From GCA-003244245 sp032230565 (GTDB lineage Bacteria; Actinomycetota; Actinomycetes; Mycobacteriales; Pseudonocardiaceae), in contig JAVXWL010000102.1 of NCBI GenBank assembly GCA_032230565.1, positions 1-64,000 of the forward strand: 64,000 nt of DNA, in the 5' to 3' direction. Below the pieces are notes generated by a model. It was not told the DNA's origin. It saw nothing but the letters and a program-made list of their open reading frames with translations, and did no database searches. The translations under genes were made by a program, and so were the position numbers. The number at the start of each line of letters is the position of its first letter. The first letter of the stretch is position 1. This document shows, in pieces, positions 44,336 through 53,194 of this stretch.

Positions 44336-45805
44336 ATGCGATGCGTAGTGTTCGGCGCGACCGGCTACATTGGTGGTCGGCTTGTCCCCGCCTTACTGGC
44401 CGCCGGCCATCAGGTGCGAGCAGTCGCGCGCTCCCCCGGCAAGCTGGCCGAGGTGCCCTGGCAAGATCACGCTGAGATCATCAACGGGGACGTCACCGAT
44501 CCCACCAGCGTTCGAGACGCGATGAGCGGTCAGGACGTCGCCTACTACCTGGTGCACTCGCTCAATCAGCGGGACTTCGCCGATATCGACCGCCGCGCTG
44601 CCCACGTGCTCGCCGACGCGGCCCGCATAGCAGGTCTGACTCGCCTCGTGTACCTGGGAGGGATCACACCCGACTCGAAGCACCTGTCCGACCACCTGGC
44701 CTCTCGCGCGGAAGTCGGGCAGATCCTGCTGGATTCCGGCGTGCCCACCGTCGTGCTGCAGGCGGCGGTGATTCTAGGGTCCGGCTCGGCCAGCTTCGAG
44801 ATGCTGCGGTATCTCACCGAACGACTTCCGGCGATGGTCACACCACGTTGGGTGCACAACCGTGTCCAGCCCATCGCAGTCCGCGACGTTCTGCATTATC
44901 TGACACGCGCCGCCGCGCTGTCACCGCAGGTCAACCGGGCCTTTGACATCGGTGGACCGGATGTGCTGACCTATCTGGACATGATGCGCCGATACGCGGT
45001 CGTGGCCGGCTTGCCCCGCCGCGTCGTGCTACCCGTGCCGGTGCTCACCCCATGGTTATCGGCGCAATGGGTCAATCTGGTCACGCCGGTGCCCCGCAGC
45101 ATCGCCATCCCGTTGATCGAGTCGCTGATCCACGAAGTCGTCTGTCACGACCATGACATCACCGGCTACATTCCAAACCCCGACGGCGGTTTGATCCACT
45201 ACGAGCGCGCCATCGAGCTCGCGCTGATGCATATCCGCCACGCCGAGGTTCCCACCCGCTGGTCGGATGCTTCCTTGCCCGGGGCACCGTCGGATCCACT
45301 GCCCACCGACCCTGACTGGTCCGGTGGTTCGCTGTACCAGGACATCCGCGAGCGGCACTGCGCAGCCGACCCGCGCACCGTGTGGGACGTCATCGAAGCC
45401 ATCGGCGGCGAGCATGGCTGGTACTCCTTCCCGCTGGCGTGGTCGGTGCGTGGTTGGATCGATCGGCTCGCCGGCGGTGTCGGGTTGCGCCGCGGCCGCC
45501 GTGACCCCCGCCGCCTACACGTCGGCGAAGCCCTGGACTGGTGGCGCGTGGAACACCTCGATCGGCCCCGCTTGCTGAGGCTGCGCGCCGAGATGCTGCT
45601 ACCCGGCCGCGCCTGGCTCGAACTTGAGGTCGTGCCCGACGGTGACGGTTCCCGCTACCGCCAGCGGGCGCTGTTCGAACCCCGCGGGTTGGCCGGTCAC
45701 CTGTACTGGAAAGCCATCGCCCCTTTTCACGACGTCGTCTTCGGTGGGATGGCCCGCAACATCACCGGCACCGCCCAGCATCGTTCAGCGGCAGGAGCCG
45801 GCTGA
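44336..45805 (+). CDS. NAD(P)-binding SDR epimerase-like protein with DUF2867 domain
   Basis: 489 residues. The N-terminal atypical SDR (NmrA-like) has GATGYIGGRL for nucleotide, then VAYYLVHSL and RLVYLGGITPDSKHLSDHLASRAEVG. From about residue 320 a DUF2867 domain follows (YQDIRERHCAADPRTVWDVIEAIGGEHGWYSFPLAWSVRGWIDRLAGGVGLRRGRRDP). Such two-domain proteins are found in actinobacteria and cyanobacteria without a proven reaction. It separates zwf from opcA, which are adjacent in most relatives, so it looks like an insertion in the operon. Confidence 0.88.
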   Translation: MRCVVFGATGYIGGRLVPALLAAGHQVRAVARSPGKLAEVPWQDHAEIINGDVTDPTSVRDAMSGQDVAYYLVHSLNQRDFADIDRRAAHVLADAARIAGLTRLVYLGGITPDSKHLSDHLASRAEVGQILLDSGVPTVVLQAAVILGSGSASFEMLRYLTERLPAMVTPRWVHNRVQPIAVRDVLHYLTRAAALSPQVNRAFDIGGPDVLTYLDMMRRYAVVAGLPRRVVLPVPVLTPWLSAQWVNLVTPVPRSIAIPLIESLIHEVVCHDHDITGYIPNPDGGLIHYERAIELALMHIRHAEVPTRWSDASLPGAPSDPLPTDPDWSGGSLYQDIRERHCAADPRTVWDVIEAIGGEHGWYSFPLAWSVRGWIDRLAGGVGLRRGRRDPRRLHVGEALDWWRVEHLDRPRLLRLRAEMLLPGRAWLELEVVPDGDGSRYRQRALFEPRGLAGHLYWKAIAPFHDVVFGGMARNITGTAQHRSAAGAG

Positions 45806-45806
45806 G

Positions 45807-45872
45807 ATGACCACGGTCAGTAAGGCAGCTACTTTCCGCACCGCCCGGGACAAGACCGGAGGCAAGCAATGA
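45807..45872 (+). CDS. Possible 21-residue ORF coupled to opcA
   Basis: ATG 45807 follows the SDR stop by 1 nt, with AGGAG about 10 nt upstream. The frame ends in a TGA that shares ATGA with the opcA start. The opcA ribosome site (GGAGG) lies within it. The product has no recognisable domain. It could couple translation of opcA to the SDR gene, or be a chance frame. Confidence 0.25.
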   Translation: MTTVSKAATFRTARDKTGGKQ

Positions 45873-46864
45873 TCGTCGACCTGCCTTCCACCACCACGTC
45901 AGCGGTGAACCACGCGCTGATCGACATCCGGGAACGTGGCGGCGCGGTAGCGCTGGGCCGCGTACTGACCTTAGTGATCGTCACCGATGACTCCGCACAG
46001 GTGGAACAGTCGATCGACGCCGCCAACGAGGCCAGCAAGGAACACCCGTGCCGGGTGGTCGTGGTGGCCCGCGGACTCAAGCGGGCCGGGACCCGGCTGG
46101 ACGCGCAGATCCGGGTCGGTGGTGACGCTGGCGCATCCGAAGTCCTCGTGCTGCGCCTGTACGGTCCGCTTTCAGACCACGGAGACAGCGTGCTTGTACC
46201 GCTGCTGCTTCCGGACTGCCCGGTCGTCGCGTGGTGGCCAGGAGCGGCGCCGCCGATTCCCGCGGAGGACCCCATTGGTAGGCTGGCGCAGCGCCGGATC
46301 ACCGACACCGCCGCGGCCCATCAGCCGATCAGGGCACTAGAGAGCCGCCGCATCTCCTACGCCGCAGGGGACACCGACCTTGCGTGGACCCGAATCACCC
46401 CGTGGCGAGCGCTGCTTGCCGCGGCCCTGGATCTGCCCCCGCATGAGGATGTCGAGACGGTCACCGTCACCGGTGGCGCTGACAACCCGTCGGCTGATCT
46501 GCTCGCCGGCTGGCTGCGCTCCCGGCTGCATATCCCGGTACGACGCCGGACCAGCCCGCCCGGGGGCGGGATCAGTGCAGCTGTTCTGGAGCGCCATTCC
46601 GGCAAGGTAGAACTGGTCCGGCCGGACGGAAAGGTGGGCACCTTGCGTCAGCCTGGTCAACCGGAGCGCAGGATCCCGTTGAGACGGCGCCCGGTGCGCG
46701 ACTGTCTCGCCGAGGAGCTGCGGAGACTGGATCCTGACGAGACCTACCAGGCCGCATTGCAGGCGCTCACCGAGGTAGACGGTCGCAACGGTCGACGGAC
46801 CAGCCCGCCGAAGGGCCCCCCAACGGGTCAGACGCGAGACGTCGAGACCCGGGCTGATCAGTGA
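45869..46864 (+). CDS. opcA: Glucose-6-phosphate dehydrogenase assembly protein OpcA
   Basis: 331 residues. Starts MIVDLPSTTTSAVNHALIDIRERGGAVALGRVLTLVIVTDD. The conserved middle VLVPLLLPDCPVVAWWPGAAPP and DTDLAWTRITPWRALLAAALD are diagnostic. It is required for activity of the Zwf multimer in actinobacteria and cyanobacteria. A GGAGG precedes ATG 45869. The end overlaps pgl by 4 nt. Confidence 0.95.
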   Translation: MIVDLPSTTTSAVNHALIDIRERGGAVALGRVLTLVIVTDDSAQVEQSIDAANEASKEHPCRVVVVARGLKRAGTRLDAQIRVGGDAGASEVLVLRLYGPLSDHGDSVLVPLLLPDCPVVAWWPGAAPPIPAEDPIGRLAQRRITDTAAAHQPIRALESRRISYAAGDTDLAWTRITPWRALLAAALDLPPHEDVETVTVTGGADNPSADLLAGWLRSRLHIPVRRRTSPPGGGISAAVLERHSGKVELVRPDGKVGTLRQPGQPERRIPLRRRPVRDCLAEELRRLDPDETYQAALQALTEVDGRNGRRTSPPKGPPTGQTRDVETRADQ

Positions 46865-47634
46865 GCCGCCCCGACGTCGTGGTGCACGCCACCGCGGAAG
46901 TGCTCGCCGCGGCCACCGCTGCTCGGCTGGTCACCCGGGTCGTGGATATCCAAACCGCCTCAGGGTCCGCGTCGCTGGTACTGACCGGCGGACGGATCGG
47001 AACCGCGGTGCTGCGTGAGCTGGCGAATACTCAGGCAGCTACGGCGGTGGACTGGCTACAACTGAATATCTACTGGGGTGACGAACGCTTCCTGCCCAGT
47101 GGACACCCAGAGCGCAACGAAACCCAGGCGCGCCAAGCGCTGCTCGACCACGTCAGCGTGGACCCGGCCCGGGTCTATCCGATGGGCGCCTCCGACGGCC
47201 CTTGGGGGGACGACCCGGACGCCGCCGCCCACAACTACGAAGAGCTGCTGTTGAGTCGACGACGGCCGGAGGACCGCGGCCCGGCGCCGTCGTTCGATAT
47301 CTGCTGTCTCGGCATCGGCGAAGACGGCCACGTCGCCTCGGTGTTCCCCGGCTCGCCCGCGGTATACGAGACCGAGCGCGCGGTGACCGGCGTACGGGGC
47401 AGTCCGAAACCGCCCCCCACCCGGATCACCATGACGCTGCCCGCCATCCGGTGCGCCGCAGAAGTGTGGTTGATCGCCTCAGGAACGGAGAAAGCCGCAG
47501 CGGTGACGATGGCGCTAAGCGGAGCAGGAGAGGTGCAGCTGCCTGCGGCAGGCGCGACGGGTCGTCGCCGCACGCTGTGGCTGCTGGACCGGGCCGCAGC
47601 CGCCAAACTCCCCACGGAGCTACTCGGCCGCTGA
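46861..47634 (+). CDS. pgl: 6-phosphogluconolactonase
   Basis: 257 residues of the DevB/SOL family. Landmarks are LVLTGGRIGTAVLREL, WGDERFLPSGHPERNETQARQALLDHV and CCLGIGEDGHVASVFPGSPA, with the substrate-binding G-x-D-G-H. It hydrolyses the lactone made by Zwf. GTG 46861 overlaps opcA. A short intergenic region of 174 bp follows before the next gene. Confidence 0.95.
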   Translation: MSRPDVVVHATAEVLAAATAARLVTRVVDIQTASGSASLVLTGGRIGTAVLRELANTQAATAVDWLQLNIYWGDERFLPSGHPERNETQARQALLDHVSVDPARVYPMGASDGPWGDDPDAAAHNYEELLLSRRRPEDRGPAPSFDICCLGIGEDGHVASVFPGSPAVYETERAVTGVRGSPKPPPTRITMTLPAIRCAAEVWLIASGTEKAAAVTMALSGAGEVQLPAAGATGRRRTLWLLDRAAAAKLPTELLGR

Positions 47635-47808
47635 CTTTTTCGGCGCGTTTGGTGGACCGATCACCGTTGATCGCTGCGCCTCGCTGGGCCATGAGGCGTA
47701 GCGAAAACCCTCACGATGCATGAAGACGTGAGCTGACCTGACCGGTAAGTCTGGCATAAATACGCAACGCGTACCGGGGACGGCGCGCGTGACTACCGGG
47801 GGGACAAC

Positions 47809-48348
47809 ATGAACAGCTCAGTCGCTACCGAGACTATTCGGCCTCGAAAGCAGGCGCCGACCAGCGAAAGCGTGGGTGACGAGGTCGCGTCACTTGGCAT
47901 ATTCGACCACGCCGCGGAGCCCGCGTATGCGGAGGATTCCTCCCGATTGTCGCATCTGTACAGTCAGTGCCGGGAGGCCTGCGTAGACCCATCAGGGCTT
48001 CGTATTTTTGCCGCATCCGCGCTCGTGGTGGGACTCATGCTCTCTACCGCCCCAGTCGCTTTCGCGCAGGTCGGGCGCCTATTCGCTACCGCCCCAGCAG
48101 CGTCCGCCGGAGACGAACCTACCCGAGAGCAAGCCATCCGAGACGAACCCGATATCGGAGCCGCCACACAAAGCAGAGGCAGTGTGCAGCGCCGACTAAC
48201 TCTGCGCTCCCTGACAGCGTTGATCAGGTGGAATGGAACCAGTCAAGCCCTCAGGTGCGCCTACGGCCTGCTGTTCCAGGGGAGCTCCCGCGCCTGCGAA
48301 AACGACACCATCCTCGCAGCGAGTGGTTATCGCAGGCAGTTAGCTTAA
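47809..48348 (+). CDS. Hypothetical single-pass or secreted protein
   Basis: 179 residues from ATG 47809, with a GGGGGG run about 7 nt upstream. The first 63 residues are soluble (Ser/Glu-rich). Then comes one hydrophobic helix, GLRIFAASALVVGLMLSTAPVAFA, ending in an A-F-A cleavage-like site. The remaining 90 residues are polar, with two late cysteines. No domain is recognised. A long cytoplasmic-type N terminus before the helix makes it either a type II membrane protein or a secreted protein whose true start lies nearer the helix. It is convergent with rbpA and shares a terminator with it. Confidence 0.55.
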   Translation: MNSSVATETIRPRKQAPTSESVGDEVASLGIFDHAAEPAYAEDSSRLSHLYSQCREACVDPSGLRIFAASALVVGLMLSTAPVAFAQVGRLFATAPAASAGDEPTREQAIRDEPDIGAATQSRGSVQRRLTLRSLTALIRWNGTSQALRCAYGLLFQGSSRACENDTILAASGYRRQLA

Positions 48349-48369
48349 TCGTTTCGGTTCCGCGAGCAC

Positions 48370-48417
48370 CTGACGTAGGTGACTGCGCCGCACGGTCGCA
48401 GTGAGACTCTACGTCAG
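48370..48417. terminator. Bidirectional terminator hairpin at the rbpA 3' end
   Basis: CTGACGTAG at 48370-48378 pairs with CTACGTCAG at 48409-48417, and an inner ACTGCG/CGCAGT pair extends the stem. It lies between two convergent genes and overlaps the rbpA stop codon at 48414-48416. No long T tract follows, as is common in actinobacteria. Confidence 0.55.
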
Positions 48418-48755
48418 GGTTCGCGGGATTCCTTGAGTCTGGCTAGCGCCTCGGCGAGGATGGCCTCGCCGTCGGCATCGGAGCGGCGCTCCTTCACGTA
48501 GGCGAGGTGCGTCTTGTACGGCTCATTGCGCGGCGCATTGGGCGGCCGCTGCTCGTTGCGCCCCGCTGGAAAACCGCATCGTGGGCAGTCCCACACGTCC
48601 GGTTCCTCAGCCTCGGCCGCGAACGAAACCCGAGACTCGTGCCCATTGGCGCACCAGTAGGAGACCCGGTTACGGGGAGCAGTCTCGCCTCGCTCGGACT
48701 CGCCCATCGGACCTGCACCGACCCGCGTACCGCGGATCGCATTGCCACTAGCCAT
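48414..48755 (-). CDS. rbpA: RNA polymerase-binding protein RbpA
   Basis: 113 residues. N-terminal tail MASGNAIRGTRVGAGPMGESERG, then the zinc-ribbon-like core YWCANGHESRVSFAAEAEEPDVWDCPRCG, then the basic linker and C-terminal sigma-interacting helix (KERRSDADGEAILAEALARLKE). RbpA is an actinobacterial factor that binds the main sigma factor and stabilises the open promoter complex. Its place beside secG matches several actinomycete genomes but not M. tuberculosis, where it lies elsewhere. Confidence 0.96.
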   Translation of the reverse strand: MASGNAIRGTRVGAGPMGESERGETAPRNRVSYWCANGHESRVSFAAEAEEPDVWDCPRCGFPAGRNEQRPPNAPRNEPYKTHLAYVKERRSDADGEAILAEALARLKESREP

Positions 48756-48791
48756 TGATCGCCCTCACGTCGCGGAACCGCCCGGAGCGGC

Positions 48792-49028
48792 TCAGCCGAT
48801 CTTGATCAGGAGCCCGATCCCCACAATGGAGATCACCCATACCGAGCTGACGAACAGCGTCAGCCGGTCCAGGTTCTTCTCCACAACGCTGGACCCGGAC
48901 AAACTCGATTGCACGCCACCGCCGAACAAACTGGATAGCCCTCCACCGCGGCTTCGATGCAGCAAGATCAGCAGGATCAGCGCGATGCTGGTGACCAGGA
49001 GCAGGATCTGCAGGAAGAGCTTCATCAC
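48792..49028 (-). CDS. secG: Protein-export membrane protein SecG
   Basis: 78 residues with two membrane helices: LFLQILLLVTSIALILLILLH and LFVSSVWVISIVGIGLLIKIG. Between them is the SRGGGLSSLFGGG loop that is diagnostic for SecG. It is part of the SecYEG translocon. It follows tpiA on the same strand. Confidence 0.95.
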   Translation of the reverse strand: MMKLFLQILLLVTSIALILLILLHRSRGGGLSSLFGGGVQSSLSGSSVVEKNLDRLTLFVSSVWVISIVGIGLLIKIG

Positions 49029-49056
49029 ACCCTCGTCGGACGACGACTGAATTGCA

Positions 49057-49062
49057 AGGCTA
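49057..49062 (-). promoter_or_regulatory. Possible -10 box of secG
   Basis: On the minus strand TAGCCT is 28 nt before the start at 49028. It lies in the 83-bp gap between tpiA and secG. Confidence 0.3.
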
Positions 49063-49111
49063 CCCCGTCGCGCCGCCGAACGCGGCCCGGCCTAGGGATC
49101 ACGGCGTCCCC

Positions 49112-49897
49112 TCACGGTAATGGTCCGCCGGCGGCCAGGGCGCAGAGCTTCGCGAAGTCGTCCGCGTCCAGGCTCGCACCACCGACCAGTGCGCCGTCGA
49201 TATCTGACTCGGCGACCAGCTCGGCGACATTGCTTGATTTGACCGATCCGCCGTAGAGCACCCGGACCTCGTCGGCGACCGCCGCGCCGTACTTGTCGGC
49301 CAGCGCTGCCCGCAGCGCGCCGCAGACCTCCTGCGCGTCGGCCGGGGTAGCGACCCGGCCGGTTCCGATCGCCCAGATCGGCTCGTAGGCCACCACGATG
49401 GTGCGGGCCTGTTCGGCAGACAGGCCCTTGAGCGCAGCACGCAGTTGCGCAGTGCTGTGCGCCAAGTGGCCACCAGCCTCACGAACCTCCAGACCTTCCC
49501 CCACGCACAGGATCGGCACCAGCCCGTTGCGCAGTGCGGCGCGTACCTTCGCGCCCACGGTGGCGTCGTCCTCGCCGTGGTGTTCGCGGCGCTCGGAGTG
49601 CCCGACAATGACGTAGCTGCAATCCAGCTTGGCCAGCATCGGCCCGGACACATCGCCGGTATACGGCCCGGAGTCCTTCGGTGAGAGATCCTGCGCGCCG
49701 TAACGGATCAGCAGCTTGTCACCCTCAATGAGGGCCTGCACGCTGCGCAACGCGGTGAACGGCGGCAGCACGGCCACCTCAACCTTGGCGAAGTACTTCT
49801 CCGGCAGTGCGAAGGCAAGCTTCTGTACCAGAGCGATAGCCTCCAGATGATGGAGGTTCATCTTCCAGTTGCCGGCAATCAACGGTTGGCGGGCCAC
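49112..49897 (-). CDS. tpiA: Triosephosphate isomerase
   Basis: 261 residues. AGNWKMNL holds the substrate lysine, YVIVGHSERREHHGE the catalytic His, and VVAYEPIWAIGTGRVAT the catalytic Glu and loop 6. LYGGSVKSSNVAEL is the phosphate loop. It interconverts dihydroxyacetone phosphate and glyceraldehyde 3-phosphate. It starts 3 nt after pgk, forming the gap-pgk-tpiA operon. Confidence 0.97.
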   Translation of the reverse strand: MARQPLIAGNWKMNLHHLEAIALVQKLAFALPEKYFAKVEVAVLPPFTALRSVQALIEGDKLLIRYGAQDLSPKDSGPYTGDVSGPMLAKLDCSYVIVGHSERREHHGEDDATVGAKVRAALRNGLVPILCVGEGLEVREAGGHLAHSTAQLRAALKGLSAEQARTIVVAYEPIWAIGTGRVATPADAQEVCGALRAALADKYGAAVADEVRVLYGGSVKSSNVAELVAESDIDGALVGGASLDADDFAKLCALAAGGPLP

Positions 49898-49900
49898 CCC

Positions 49901-51097
49901 CTAAGTCTCCAGCACCGCGATACCGGGCAGCGACTTGCCCTCCAGAAACTCCAGGGACGCGCCGCCACCGGTGGAGATGTGCGAGAACCCGTCCTCGGGC
50001 AAACCCAGCAACCGCACCGCCGCAGCCGAGTCACCGCCGCCAACCACGCTGAACGCGCCTGATCCGGCGATGGTTTCCGCGACGCCGCGAGTGCCCGCCG
50101 CGAACGGGGCCAGTTCGAACACACCCATCGGACCGTTCCAGAACACGGTGGCGGCACCAGACAACGCCACGGCGAAGTCACCCACCGTCTGCGGCCCGAT
50201 GTCTAAACCCATCCACCCGTCCGGGATGTCGTCGGCGGCAACCGTCCTGGTGTTCGCCTCCGCCGCGAACTTGTCGGCGATGACCACGTCGCGCGGCAGC
50301 CCGATGGTCTCGCCGGCGGCTTTGAGCAGCCGGGCGCACACGTCGACCATCTCGGGTTCCAACAGCGACGAACCGACCGGGTGACCGAGGGCCGCCAGGA
50401 AGGTGAAACACATCCCGCCGCCGACGAGCAGGGTATCGACCTTGGGCAGCAACGCCTCGATCACGGCGAGCTTGTCAGACACTTTCGACCCGCCCAGCAC
50501 CACGGCATAGGGACGGTCGGGAGCCTCGGAGAGGCGTCTTAGGGTGGTCAGCTCGGTGAGTACCAGGGTGCCGGCATAGCCGGGCAGCCGCTGGGCGATG
50601 TCGACGACCGAAGCCTGCACGCGATGCACGACGCCGAAGCCGTCGGAGATGAACGCGCCGCCGGATCCCACCAGCGCGGCGAGATCGTCGGCCAGCGCGC
50701 CGCGCTCGGCGGCGTCCTTGGACGTCTCCCGAGGGTCGAAGCGGACGTTCTCCAGCAGCGCGACCGAACCGTCGGACAGCCCGGTCACGACGGCTCGAGC
50801 CGAGTCCCCGGCGACGTCGGTCGCCGCCTCCACCGGGGTGCCCAGCAACTCACCGAGCCGCGCTGCGACCGGCGCCAGCGAGTACGCCGGGTCCGGCGCT
50901 CCTTTCGGGCGCCCCAGGTGCGCGGTCACCACCACCCGCGCACCGGCTTCCATCAACGCCTGCAGCGTCGGCAGGGAGGCCCGGATCCGCCCGTCGTCGG
51001 TGATCCGCGCACCGTCCAGGGGCACGTTGAGATCGCTTCGAACCAGCACGGTCCGGCCTGACACGCCACTGGCGAGCAGGTCGTCCAGCGTCCTCAC
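49901..51097 (-). CDS. pgk: Phosphoglycerate kinase
   Basis: 398 residues. Start MRTLDDLLASGVSGRTVLVRSDLNVPLD. The conserved VLGGSKVSDKLAVIEALL, GGGMCFTFLAALGHPVG and FWNGPMGVFE stretches, and the GGGDSAAAVRLLG ATP loop, are all present. It forms ATP from 1,3-bisphosphoglycerate. The GTG start overlaps the gap stop by 4 nt. Confidence 0.97.
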   Translation of the reverse strand: MRTLDDLLASGVSGRTVLVRSDLNVPLDGARITDDGRIRASLPTLQALMEAGARVVVTAHLGRPKGAPDPAYSLAPVAARLGELLGTPVEAATDVAGDSARAVVTGLSDGSVALLENVRFDPRETSKDAAERGALADDLAALVGSGGAFISDGFGVVHRVQASVVDIAQRLPGYAGTLVLTELTTLRRLSEAPDRPYAVVLGGSKVSDKLAVIEALLPKVDTLLVGGGMCFTFLAALGHPVGSSLLEPEMVDVCARLLKAAGETIGLPRDVVIADKFAAEANTRTVAADDIPDGWMGLDIGPQTVGDFAVALSGAATVFWNGPMGVFELAPFAAGTRGVAETIAGSGAFSVVGGGDSAAAVRLLGLPEDGFSHISTGGGASLEFLEGKSLPGIAVLET

Positions 51098-52098
51098 AGC
51101 TGCGAGCCGACCAACACCACCAGGTCAGCCAGCCGGTTGGAATAACCCCATTCGTTGTCGTACCAGCCGACGATCTTGACCTGATTGCCGATCACCTTGG
51201 TCAGCGGCGAGTCGAAGATGCACGACGCGGGGTCGGTGATGATGTCCGAGGACACGATCGGCTCGTCGCTGTAACGCAGGATGCCCTTCAGCGGGCCGTC
51301 GGCGGCGGCTCGGAAAGCCTCGTTGACCTCTTCGACGCTGGTGTCCCGAGAGACCGAGGCGGACAGATCGGTGATCGAACCGGTGGGGATCGGCACCCGC
51401 AGCGCGTATCCGTCCAGTTTCCCGTTGAGCTCTGGCAGTACCAGCCCGATCGCTTTGGCGGCCCCGGTGGACGTCGGCACAACGTTGATCGCCGCGGCCC
51501 GGGCCCGGCGCAAATCCTTGTGTGGGGCGTCTTGGAGGTTTTGGTCCTGGGTGTAGGCGTGAATGGTAGTCATCAGGCCCTTGTCGATGCCCAGTGCGTC
51601 GTGCAGCACCTTGGCCATCGGGCCTAGGCAGTTCGTCGTGCATGAAGCGTTAGAGATCACCGTCTGGGAAGCGTCCAGCCGGGCGTCGTTGACCCCGAGT
51701 ACCACAGTGAGGTCTTCCCCACTGGCCGGCGCAGTGATAATCACCTTTTTCGCGCCGCCCTCGTCGACATGCTTGCGGGCATCGGCCGCCTTGGTGAAGA
51801 AGCCGGTCGACTCGAGCACCACATCGACGCCCAACGCTTTCCACGGCAGCGCGCCCGGGTCGCGCTCGGCGAGCGCCTTGATGGTCTTGCCGCCCACCGC
51901 GATGCCGTCGTCGGTGACGTGCACGTCCTCTTTCAACCGGCCAAGCACACTGTCGTACTTCAGAAGGTGCGCCATGGTCGCGACGTCACCGAGGTCGTTG
52001 AATGCAACAACCTCGATGTCATGGCCACCCGACTGCACAGCGCGCCAGAAATTCCGCCCGATGCGGCCGAATCCGTTGATCCCTACTCGAACGGTCAC
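51094..52098 (-). CDS. gap: Glyceraldehyde-3-phosphate dehydrogenase
   Basis: 334 residues from GTG 52098, chosen because the protein then begins VRVGINGFGRIGRNF, with AGGAAGG about 9 nt upstream. The catalytic Cys is in SNASCTTNCLGPMAK, and the His is in TTIHAYTQDQ. The NAD-binding fold and the phosphate-site WYDNEWGYSNR end are intact. It is the first gene of gap-pgk-tpiA. Confidence 0.97.
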   Translation of the reverse strand: MTVRVGINGFGRIGRNFWRAVQSGGHDIEVVAFNDLGDVATMAHLLKYDSVLGRLKEDVHVTDDGIAVGGKTIKALAERDPGALPWKALGVDVVLESTGFFTKAADARKHVDEGGAKKVIITAPASGEDLTVVLGVNDARLDASQTVISNASCTTNCLGPMAKVLHDALGIDKGLMTTIHAYTQDQNLQDAPHKDLRRARAAAINVVPTSTGAAKAIGLVLPELNGKLDGYALRVPIPTGSITDLSASVSRDTSVEEVNEAFRAAADGPLKGILRYSDEPIVSSDIITDPASCIFDSPLTKVIGNQVKIVGWYDNEWGYSNRLADLVVLVGSQL

Positions 52099-52153
52099 GT
52101 CATTAACCTTCCTCTGTACACAGACCAGCGCCACGCCAGCATGACTCGGTGCC

Positions 52154-52159
52154 ACCCTA
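52154..52159 (-). promoter_or_regulatory. Possible -10 box of the gap operon
   Basis: On the minus strand TAGGGT lies about 55 nt upstream of GTG 52098, in the whiA-gap gap. It implies a short leader with its own ribosome site. Confidence 0.35.
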
Positions 52160-52219
52160 TCGGCCGCCGCGCAGCCCGCAGGCCCCCCGGTAGGGGGAAG
52201 CCGGAGGGGTATTGCGACG

Positions 52220-53194
52220 TCAGGCGTCCAGCATGTCCGGTGTTACCGCGGATTCGGTGTCCGGCACCCCGAGTTCCTCTGCCTTGCGGTCGGCCATCGC
52301 AAGCAGCCGGCGGATCCGGCCCGCCACCGCATCCTTGGTCAGCGGCGGGTCGGCGAGCTGCCCCAGCTCCTCCAGCGAGGCCTGCCGGTGTTCCAGCCGC
52401 AACCGGCCCGCCGTGGTCAGATGCCCTGGGATGTCCCCGCCGAGCAACTCCAGGGCCCGAGCGACCCGCGCCGCCGAGGCCACCGCCGCGCGCGCGGATC
52501 GGCGCAGGTTGGCGTCGTCGAAGTTGGCCAGCCGGTTGGCGGTGGCCCGGACTTCGCGGCGCACCCGGCGTTCTTCCCAGGCCAGCACCGAGTCATGCGC
52601 ACCCAGCCGGGTCAGCAGCGCCCCGATGGCGTCGCCGTCCCGGATCACCACCCGGTCAGCACCCCGGACCTCACGTGCCTTGGCCGCGATGCCGAGCCGG
52701 CGAGCCGCGCCAACCAGGGCCAGCGCCGCCTCGGGGCCGGGACAGGTCACCTCCAGCGCGGCCGAGCGGCCGGGCTCGGTGAGCGACCCGTGCGCCAGAA
52801 ACGCGCCGCGCCAGGAGGCCTCGGCATCGCACAGACCGCCGGAGACCACCTGCGGGGGCAACCCACGCACTGGGCGGCCGCGAACGTCCAGCAACCCGGT
52901 CTGCCGAGCCAACCCTTCCCCGTCGCGTACCACCCGTACCACGTAGCAAGTTCCTTTACGCAGGCCACCAGCCGTGATCAGGTGCACATCGGAGTTGTGC
53001 CCGTAGAGCTCGTGGACCTCCCGGCGGAGCCGGCGAGCGGCCGCGCCGGTGTCGAGCTCGGCCTCCACCACCACGCGGCCGGCGATGATGTGCAACCCCC
53101 CGGCGAAGCGCAGCAACGAGGAAACCTCTGCTCGCCGGCAGCACGTCTTGGTTACCCGCAGCCGGCTCAGCTCGTCCTTGACGGCGGAGGTCAT
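52220..53194 (-). CDS. whiA: WhiA, sporulation/cell-division regulator
   Basis: 324 residues from ATG 53194, whose ATGA overlaps the yvcK stop. N-terminal half is a LAGLIDADG-like domain (MTSAVKDELSRL, CCRRAEVSSLLRFAGGLHI, WRGAFLAHGSLTEPG). C-terminal helix-turn-helix: ASLEELGQLADPPLTKDAVAGRIRRLLAMADRKAEELG. WhiA binds DNA and controls division genes in actinobacteria. It is the last gene of uvrC-rapZ-yvcK-whiA. Confidence 0.95.
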   Translation of the reverse strand: MTSAVKDELSRLRVTKTCCRRAEVSSLLRFAGGLHIIAGRVVVEAELDTGAAARRLRREVHELYGHNSDVHLITAGGLRKGTCYVVRVVRDGEGLARQTGLLDVRGRPVRGLPPQVVSGGLCDAEASWRGAFLAHGSLTEPGRSAALEVTCPGPEAALALVGAARRLGIAAKAREVRGADRVVIRDGDAIGALLTRLGAHDSVLAWEERRVRREVRATANRLANFDDANLRRSARAAVASAARVARALELLGGDIPGHLTTAGRLRLEHRQASLEELGQLADPPLTKDAVAGRIRRLLAMADRKAEELGVPDTESAVTPDMLDA

